Of a DNA stretch of 64,000 nucleotides, positions 61,000 to 64,000 are shown piece by piece (position 1 is the first letter of the stretch; each line of letters opens with the position of its first letter). The notes beneath the pieces were generated by a model. That model saw only the letters and a program-made list of their open reading frames with translations. It ran no database searches and was not told the origin of the DNA. The position numbers were made by a program, and so were the translations under genes. Origin of the DNA: Doris montereyensis (lineage: Eukaryota; Mollusca; Gastropoda; Nudibranchia; Dorididae); contig JAXRKP010000392.1 of assembly GCA_037039925.1 (NCBI GenBank), positions 70,001 to 134,000 of the forward strand. The letters run 5' to 3'.

Positions 61000-63024
61000 G
61001 GCTGACATTTAATTTGTTCTACTTCTACTGCCGTCAGGCATTCCCGTGGGGAGTACCATGAGATGTCCAGGGGTCCTAAACCAGTCACGTCACGCGCTTT
61101 CGTCAACCAGTACGGATACATCCATTAGCATCTGCTGTGCCACTTATCACATTTAGTGTAGATTAAAATAGCTTTCTGTGTGTAGTGGTAACAAACTTGG
61201 TGTTTTTCGTAATATACTGTCTACTAAGTAAAGTAAGTCTCAAACTCAGAGTTGAACTTAGTGTAAGCAGGAGTAGAATCTTGATTTTTCTAGGCATACG
61301 GCACAATGTGGTAGTTTGCCATTGCTCACGCCACCTTTACTTCGCCAAGCCTGAACAGACCTAGCTACCCATTACACCAGGGCTAGACAAATTTGCCTGG
61401 ATTGGGAATCGAACTTGGGCCTCCTGGGTGGTAGTCTGATGCTCTACCGACTGAGCTACCAGCGCCTGTTTGGTAACTGAGCTACCAGAGCCTGTTTGGT
61501 AACAACTGAGCTACCAGCTGTTTGGTGACCCTGTTTGGTGATGACTAGCTACCAGCGCCTGTTTGGTAACAACTGAGCTACCAGCGCCTGTTTGGTGACG
61601 ACTGAGCTACCAGTGTCTGTTTGGTGAAGTAAGTTAATGTTAATTTAACGATTTTAAGGTTAAGGGTTCTATCTCGCCAACACTGAATTGAAATCACTGC
61701 AATGATTTGATTTGATTTAATTTACACTCACCTAAAATATTCAAGAGAGCTATTTTCGCAGGGAGAGCACCAAAGGGGGACGACTTGTTTGAACTGTGTT
61801 CCAGCATCTCTGCAATGTTGCGCAGTTCATGCATTTTTGCCATCAGTTTGTTGACACGACCTTCATAAGTCCTCAACACATTCTGATGTTCTTTCTTCAT
61901 CCTCATCATTTCCTCCAACAGCTGTTTCTCATTGTCAGAATAAGAGTAGGTGCTTTTTCCGGCCACTGGTGGTTGTTGACCCTCGGGTGCTGATCGATTC
62001 GGGCCGTGGCTTCCCTGATGGCTCTCTCTTCCCCAGACGACGACAGTCCGTTGAGCATTGCGTCTGTAGGAACGCTGTGATCCGTACCCCTCACACTTCC
62101 ATTGCCGTTCAACACCACCTGAGATTTTTTTCCTCCTCCTCTTTCTCCTCCTCCTCCTCCTCTTTCTGCTTGATCGTAGATGTCCGCTGTGTTCGGAAGC
62201 GTCTGATGTCGAGGTGGTTGCTTGTTTTGATATGACACAGGAAGTTGTGTGGTGGAGGGAGGATTGTGTTGTGGATGTCTCTGCGTGATGCTGTGAATGT
62301 GAATGCTTACTGAACGCTTTCATGACGTGTTCGTTAGCTTTGTGGCCGTCGTTAGACGAGGTGTGGCTGCTGACGGTGCCGTTGTTATCGAAGGAGCCAG
62401 AACTTTTAGACTGAAACGCTTCGTAACTCGATGGAATTCCTGAGCCTGGGTTTGAGGTAGATACCGACATGACGTCACTAGCTCTGTAATGGTTAACGTT
62501 TTGAGTCCAGGGGTCTGTGGGATGAGGGTCCTCTAAATACTTTGGCCTTGAATTGAAGGATTCTTGCCTTCTAATGTTTGAAGAATAACAACTGGAATAT
62601 TGGGAATCACTTCTCAATGACGAGCAGTTGGAATTAGGGCTGAGAGACGTTCGTGTCTTTGGAGGTTTTCTGTCTGCCGCTCCACCTCTTCTGCTTTTAC
62701 CGTTGCTAGTGTTGCCTCGTTCTGAAGATGACGTACTTTCGTGTTTTTGTGTTCGAGGTGCTGGTGTAGGGGCTCTGGTTGGAAAAATCATTCCACGATT
62801 TCTGACCTTCACCTTGACCGCGGGCCAAGTGATAAGGGTGTGGCTGGCTGAAATCCCTCTCCAGTTCCTGGAAAAAGGAATCGTACGATTTGATGGCGTC
62901 ATCCTCCAAGGCACCAGAGCCGTGGATGGGCGTCTGAGGCATGGCTTGTTGTTGGTGGTGGTGATGATGAGGATGAGGATGCTGACCTTTAGCCTTCTCA
63001 TGAGACAGCAAACCTCCTGAGGAA
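39974..63024 (-). CDS. FH2-domain formin, FMN/cappuccino-like (5' end outside the window)
   Basis: Formins nucleate and elongate unbranched actin filaments through a dimeric FH2 ring. Fourteen exons are readable, in order: a coiled-coil exon (61732-63024), a short proline tract and FH2 start (59472-59647), and FH2 body exons 58421-58490, 57373-57457, 56463-56670, 55185-55301, 54228-54276, 51964-52093, 51390-51518, 49691-49759, 46941-47021, 46185-46302 and 44722-44825. A 3.8-kb last exon follows (39974-43758). The FMN-type assignment rests on GNYMNGGTDKGQADGF, RLPEPSNMRHAAQVSFEDIQ and DLDKIQSHVKRK. Unusual points are a minimal FH1 (HPPPLPPRPG) and a low-complexity tail of more than 1,200 residues. 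Frame breaks occur in at least four exons. The real N-terminus lies right of the window. Confidence 0.85.
43808..43972 (-). repeat. Dispersed repeat, family C (about 130-160 bp)
   Basis: Recognised by a core CACCATATGCGGTGATCTCA followed by a GTGAATTAA-like block, AACAGCAAGATGAAAGA and GTAGGACCTACCAG. Other copies, either strand: 21340-21480, 23290-23430, 24270-24400, 28990-29110, 30565-30710, 38815-38950, 44955-45155, 47368-47530, 51768-51900, 54338-54470, 56880-56960, 58710-58765, 63112-63260 and 63290-63420. The minus-sense reading has a TTTCATTGAAATTTACCC-like edge. No coding potential; probably a SINE or LINE 3' end. Confidence 0.65.
44410..44650 (+). mobile_element. SINE-like element, family D (second copy, head lost)
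   Basis: Begins at a G-rich run (44415-44432), then TTGTACTCTTAGGAAAGATA. It ends near ACTATAAATCC. Confidence 0.6.
44722..44825 (-). CDS. Formin FH2 exon (post-helix)
   Basis: Encodes LWASFLHDCKYYWKLAHRNI AR, which aligns with FMN SIWHEFSSDFKDFWKKEN. After AR, the in-phase reading continues PNSRRSWQPRVS. A one-base shift would give PKFTQELATKSQL, which is more helix-like, but only the former keeps phase with the last exon. Acceptor atccaacag, donor gtgagt. Confidence 0.83.
45430..45600 (-). mobile_element. SINE-like element, family A (partial)
   Basis: 3' end and body only, in a formin intron, in the same orientation as the gene. Confidence 0.65.
45945..46130 (-). mobile_element. LINE tail fragment related to 8900-9125
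   Basis: Minus-strand ARQSLSWNQQGKRSRGRHRM followed by TWRRDLGELQ, then a stop. Nucleotide similarity to the 9-kb copy includes CGCCCTCTAGATCT on the plus strand. Confidence 0.7.
46185..46302 (-). CDS. Formin FH2 exon (C-terminal helix)
   Basis: Encodes VEVLAEEQRLLDDTKFEFRK then TVAFLMKVKNPPHPTVSS, equivalent to the FMN helix ending '..FLETTAYFFMKPK'. Acceptor ttttcag, donor gtgagt. It exits two bases into a codon, but the next exon appears to start in phase 0, so one base (probably a G at the donor) seems missing. Confidence 0.88.
46520..46740 (-). repeat. Inverted fourth copy of the 280-bp repeat
   Basis: Reading minus: AGAGTAACTGTATTTTATCT, ACGATCCCAACATTGTTTTCA, AAAAGTGATGTTTAATTAA and CCGCCATTTTAAATAGGTTT, matching the three plus-strand copies near 34 kb. 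Confidence 0.65.
46740..46905. repeat. Short degenerate array, formin intron
   Basis: GGCAACAGAGCCTTTGACAC and AAAGAACGTCCAACTCAT alternate about four times. Confidence 0.8.
46941..47021 (-). CDS. Formin FH2 exon (one frame break)
   Basis: Starts in phase as LESLSRK. One base is then needed near 46999, in an AAA run, to continue as TRQPEPDQTLKVTSENFMTS, where VTSENFM matches FMN VSSKEHM. Acceptor atcgtag. The donor gttggt is weak for position +3. Without the correction the frame stops at a TGA within the exon. Confidence 0.75.
47845..49085. repeat. 30-bp minisatellite, about 1.2 kb, formin intron
   Basis: About forty units of GTGAAAGAGTGGGATTACCA CTTTATAGAT, with TTC/TTT and GTG/GTA variants and partial units such as GGGAGTGAAAGAG. 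Divisible by three, so long frames of repeating DYHFIDVKEW or its inverse are open, but they have no start, domain or splice support. Confidence 0.97.
49163..49456 (+). mobile_element. SINE-like element, family A
   Basis: Abuts the end of the 30-bp array, with head GTGGTAGACTGGTTGGACTG. Antisense to the formin. Confidence 0.75.
49691..49759 (-). CDS. Formin FH2 exon
   Basis: Twenty-three codons, VSFEDIQRALKELKDELSFV then MNK, matching FMN MKFEDFQKDLRKLKKDL. Acceptor acttttcag, donor gtaagt, phase 0 at both ends. Confidence 0.92.
49990..50640 (-). mobile_element. LINE reverse-transcriptase C-terminal fragment, second type
   Basis: The minus-strand frame at 50331-50558 contains DSMRKNDVIEDAVGVTPCLQ then LIENRRIKMV, typical of the region after LINE RT ('RN..IR...GV.P....I..RRL.W.GH'). 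The frame is interrupted and an 18-C run sits near 50530. Flanking sequence to about 49990 and 50640 looks like the same insertion, but the ends are uncertain. Confidence 0.55.
50960..51380. repeat. Telomere-like (GGGTAA/GGGTGA)n tract in a formin intron
   Basis: About seventy hexamer-like units, mainly AGGGTA, AGGGTG and GGGTTA, degenerating toward GTGAAGG at the right end. Exact TTAGGG occurs sporadically. The G-rich strand is the plus strand, which is the template for the formin. It starts about ten bases past the donor of the exon at 51390. Confidence 0.9.
51390..51518 (-). CDS. Formin FH2 exon (PEP motif)
   Basis: Forty-three codons: TRKGNLLEHVMKIYCQRFES then DLTYGCPTHFRLPEPSNMRH AAQ, comparable to FMN '..LV.Y....Y.R..D......FPLPEPQD'. 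Acceptor tgtgtag, donor gtgaca. A telomere-like G-rich tract on the opposite strand begins about ten bases past the donor. Confidence 0.92.
51964..52093 (-). CDS. Formin FH2 exon with GNYMN motif
   Basis: Encodes LALKNVLETILAVGNYMNGG then TDKGQADGFNLEIINSLKYI QDK. GN.MN followed by GF.L is the FH2 hallmark, and GGNRTRGQADGF is the FMN1/FMN2 form, which this copies closely. Acceptor tttctag, donor gtcagt. Confidence 0.95.
52480..53365 (-). repeat. About 60-bp minisatellite whose units carry splice-site-like sequences
   Basis: About thirteen units. On the formin sense (minus) strand each unit reads AAAAATATCTTAG, then about 32 bases (CTGGAGTCTTCAGCAACCAT ATACTTAATGGG), then GTAAGTTTATATAG. That is an acceptor-like AG and a near-perfect donor around a microexon-sized segment. 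Several units are rearranged (52870-53130). No such exon is needed to join the formin exons at 54228 and 52093. Confidence 0.9.
53612..53835 (-). mobile_element. SINE-like element, family A (left arm of an inverted pair)
   Basis: Diverged copy. Its head faces the head of the opposite-strand copy at 53903, forming a potential stem 70 bases apart. Confidence 0.65.
53903..54170 (+). mobile_element. SINE-like element, family A (right arm of an inverted pair)
   Basis: Good copy with head GGTGGCGGTGGCCTATGGGT and GGGTTCGAATCC, ending at GAAGGAACTTCACTTTA just before the formin exon at 54228. Confidence 0.8.
54228..54276 (-). CDS. Formin FH2 exon (49 nt)
   Basis: Encodes DQQLRELHIACNEITS. AC.E corresponds to the conserved ACEEL-type helix that precedes the GNYMN motif. 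Acceptor tttcacag, donor gtaagg. Phase 2 exit joins directly to the next exon, giving the spacing normal for FH2, so no extra exon is required between them. Confidence 0.88.
55185..55301 (-). CDS. Formin FH2 exon
   Basis: Encodes HLDAPEFLVFELSKVDHFRE then RLEFLRFKNKLQINLFEI, matching the FH2 'E.F...L..IP....RL....F...F' helix pair. Acceptor tttcacag, donor gtatgt, phase 1 in and out. Confidence 0.9.
55514..55766 (-). mobile_element. SINE-like element, family A
   Basis: Complete inverted copy in a formin intron. The 3' tail is at 55514 and the head includes a B-box remnant replaced by GATCACAAGTCCGG. Confidence 0.75.
56463..56670 (-). CDS. Formin FH2 exon (knob region)
   Basis: Encodes VVSIYDVERSQRINSELRNL then NCSIRDVTKALMTLNPGDLY ... 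LASHRDLDKIQSHVKRKSP. This parallels the FMN segment in which RSQ..GI/.. is followed by the IQQAVLNLD and DELEKIKKH helices. Acceptor cccttcag, donor gtaagg, phases 0 in and 1 out. Confidence 0.9.
57373..57457 (-). CDS. Formin FH2 exon (linker)
   Basis: Encodes NFSGLEEIAPNLNLYNDICD then RRGGPKSE. The acceptor atttcacag matches the incoming phase. A second AG nine bases downstream (tttttcag) would not. Donor gtaaga, exit phase 0. The sequence is poorly conserved, as expected of the FH2 linker. Confidence 0.8.
57590..57890 (-). mobile_element. SINE-like element, family B
   Basis: Nearly full length, in a formin intron. The head at the right end reads inverted as CTTGCCTCTGGACCAACTAG. Confidence 0.7.
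57965..58265 (+). mobile_element. SINE-like element, family D (third copy)
   Basis: Shares the GGGAGTTGAGAAGGACTTTG and ATAAATGATGTACAATTGG blocks with the other copies. Lies in a formin intron, antisense. Confidence 0.65.
58421..58490 (-). CDS. Formin FH2 exon (lasso/linker)
   Basis: Seventy bases encoding SHPAKSIWQGMTEPELDKDN then LE, the FH2 segment in which a conserved IW or LW precedes an acidic stretch. Acceptor ctttcag, donor gtaaac. It enters with two bases and leaves with two. Confidence 0.85.
59078..59325 (-). mobile_element. SINE-like element, family B
   Basis: Body with GGTGTCGATCCACCTACCT inverted. The head is truncated near 59320. Confidence 0.65.
59472..59647 (-). CDS. Formin exon: short FH1 and start of FH2
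   Basis: Joins the coiled-coil exon to give GEGQSEKASKQDDAHPRADQ, then HPPPLPPRPGRGSKIYPNKP, and after a one-base frame change near 59515, HVDMKNLPWSRIILDG. MKNLPWSRI corresponds to the FH2 lasso tryptophan region (compare MRPLYWTRI in other formins). The proline tract is very short for a formin FH1. Acceptor ccaag, donor gtaagt. With the missing base restored, the length keeps phase with both neighbours. Confidence 0.82.
59778..59812. repeat. (AAAG)n microsatellite
   Basis: Eight to nine units in a formin intron. Confidence 0.95.
59880..60195 (-). mobile_element. SINE-like element, family B (near-complete)
   Basis: Best minus-strand copy, running to the full head at CTGGACTACCGAGTCCCC. A family E element follows immediately at 60190. 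Confidence 0.7.
60190..60345 (-). mobile_element. SINE-like element, family E
   Basis: Inverted head GTTAGCTTGGTTGGTAGTGC, with a B-box-like GGATCGATTC, then a body ending GAATAGACAG.. and AAAGACAAGACAAAAACAAA. Further copies: 20185-20315 (-), 57170-57350 (-), and an inverted pair inside the foldback at 10.6-11 kb. Confidence 0.6.
60598..61000. repeat. Compound GAT/AAT trinucleotide microsatellite
   Basis: Graded tract: GATGCT units, then GATACTGATAAT, GATAAT, GATAAC and finally long AAT runs interrupted by A-rich segments (60850-60925). Frames through it (poly-Ile, poly-Tyr, poly-Leu/Ser) are artefacts. Confidence 0.96.
61235..61625 (-). mobile_element. SINE family G with tRNA-like head, head tandemly expanded
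   Basis: Reading minus: GGCGCTGGTAGCTCAGTCGG and TAGAGCATCAGAC (A box), GTTCGATTCCC (B box), then a body with GGCAAACTACCACATTGTGC and CGTATGCCTAGAAAAATC. Upstream of the head, GAGCTACCAGCGCCTGTTTG GTAACAACT units repeat about five times (61480-61625). Confidence 0.75.
61732..63024 (-). CDS. Formin exon (disordered N-terminal part plus coiled coil)
   Basis: Internal exon with acceptor ttccatccag and donor gtgagt. It starts SSGGLLSHEKAKGQHPHP and runs through His/Gln runs and a Ser-rich disordered stretch. It ends in a heptad-rich coiled coil (EKQLLEEMMRMKKEHQNV ... KLMAKMHELRNIAEMLE). The frame changes near 62770, 62230 and 61990. Alternative frames there give Lys/Arg runs, while the smoother reading gives NTADIYDQAERGGGGGERG and VPTDAMLNGLSSSGEERA. 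It exits phase 1 into the FH1 exon. Confidence 0.8.
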
Positions 63025-63544
63025 CTGGATGGAAGGTGGGAAGAATAATAAAAAAATTGTTCATTGTTTGAATTATCTTTGTTGATAAAGAATATTTGTG
63101 CGTATTTGCTTCATGGATATTTACCCTGTCCACCATATGCGGTTATCTTGGATCGAATTAAGAGGAAACGGTGTTATGAAAGAAAAACATGTCAAAGAGT
63201 AAAAAGGAAAGAAGAAGAAGTAGTACATGTAGTAGGACCTACCAGTAATGTCCGCCAACGGCTCATGATTAAGGAAGACTTATGTGTTTCAGTAAACGTA
63301 ACCCTGTCTGCTATATATGCCGTCATCTCAGGGTGAATTAACAGAAAATACAAGACGAAAGATAGGTGAAAGAGTGAAAGAAAAGTTGAATCTACCAGCA
63401 GCACCCGCCAACTGCCCACTTTTTCTTAAGAAGACTAAAATCACTTGTAGTGAATAGTTTGTACTATTGGCGCTATATCCCCGAAAGCATAATGTCATTC
63501 TGCATTACTGGATGGGGTTGAAGGGGGTGGGGGGGTAGTGGTGT

Positions 63545-64000
63545 AATGTAGAACTTCAAGACAAAGAACATTCAGATAGGACTACAAGACAAAGAACATT
63601 CAGATAGGACTACAAGACAAAGAACATCCAGATAGGACTACAAGACAAAGAACATCCAGATAGGACTACTAGACAAAGAACATCCAGATATGACTACAAG
63701 ACAAAGAACATCCAAGGACTACAAGAAAGAACATTCAGATAGGACTACAAGACAAAGAACATTCAGATAGGACTACAAGACAAAGAACATTCAGATAGGA
63801 CTACAAGACAAAGAACATCCAGATAGGACTACAAGGCAAAGAACATCCAGATAGGACTCCAAGACAAAGAACATACAGATAGGACTACAAGGCAAAGAAC
63901 ACTACAAGACAAAGAACATCAGATAGGACTACAAGACAAAGAACATCCAGATAGGACTACAAGACAAAGAACATCCAGATAGGACTACAAGGCAAAGAAC
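63545..64000. repeat. 28-bp minisatellite running off the right edge
   Basis: Sixteen or so units of GGACTACAAGACAAAGAACA TCCAGATA with a few deletions. The array continues past the window. If the formin continues rightward, this lies in its intron. Confidence 0.95.

Noticed and set aside
60487..61121. 173- and 182-codon poly-Tyr/poly-Ile/poly-Leu frames
   Set aside because: Trinucleotide microsatellite artefacts.
61430..61470. Functional tRNA gene
   Set aside because: A and B boxes are present, but the sequence does not fold as a full tRNA and continues into a SINE body. The same holds for the family A, B and E heads.

Overview
This is animal nuclear DNA, not bacterial. Coding sequence is broken into short exons with GT/AG junctions and kilobase introns. 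The introns and spacers are packed with tRNA-derived SINE-like repeats, LINE tails, terminal-inverted-repeat elements, microsatellites and about twenty minisatellite arrays. Protein similarity and repeat style suggest an invertebrate, probably a lophotrochozoan and perhaps a gastropod mollusc. That placement is inference.

Three protein genes can be read. (1) 12151 down to 3169, minus strand: CTDP1/FCP1, the RNA polymerase II CTD phosphatase, in six exons (biotinyl-like N-terminus, DxDxT catalytic domain, BRCT domain, acidic C-terminus). (2) 14992 to 32979, plus strand: SEH1, a WD40 nucleoporin and GATOR2 subunit, in nine firm exons plus a candidate terminal exon. (3) 63024 down to 39974, minus strand: an FH2-domain formin most like the FMN/cappuccino group, fourteen exons visible, 5' end beyond the right edge, with a very long low-complexity C-terminal tail. 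CTDP1 and SEH1 are head to head across 2.8 kb. SEH1 and the formin are tail to tail across about 7 kb.

The most striking problem is that conserved reading frames are repeatedly broken by apparent single-base indels: about six in CTDP1, one in SEH1, and a dozen or so in the formin. Most sit in short mononucleotide runs. Splice sites and protein conservation are otherwise intact, so uncorrected sequencing or assembly error is the likeliest cause. Pseudogenisation of three unrelated neighbours at once is less likely.

Region by region: 1-3168 holds two inverted-repeat transposon-like elements downstream of CTDP1. 3.2-12.2 kb is CTDP1 with SINEs, a LINE tail and a large foldback in intron 1. 12.2-15 kb is the shared upstream spacer with a 200-bp CT tract and a retrotransposon RT relic. 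15-33 kb is SEH1, with at least eight minisatellites in its introns. 33-40 kb is intergenic repeats. 40-63 kb is the formin, whose introns carry a telomere-like tract, a 1.2-kb 30-bp array, and a 0.9-kb array whose units each resemble a tiny exon with splice sites. 63-64 kb is intronic or upstream and ends inside another array.

No convincing novel multi-gene system was found. The best candidates for novelty are the splice-site-bearing tandem array, minisatellites that have grown inside SINE copies, two uncharacterised inverted-repeat element families, and the architecture of the formin.
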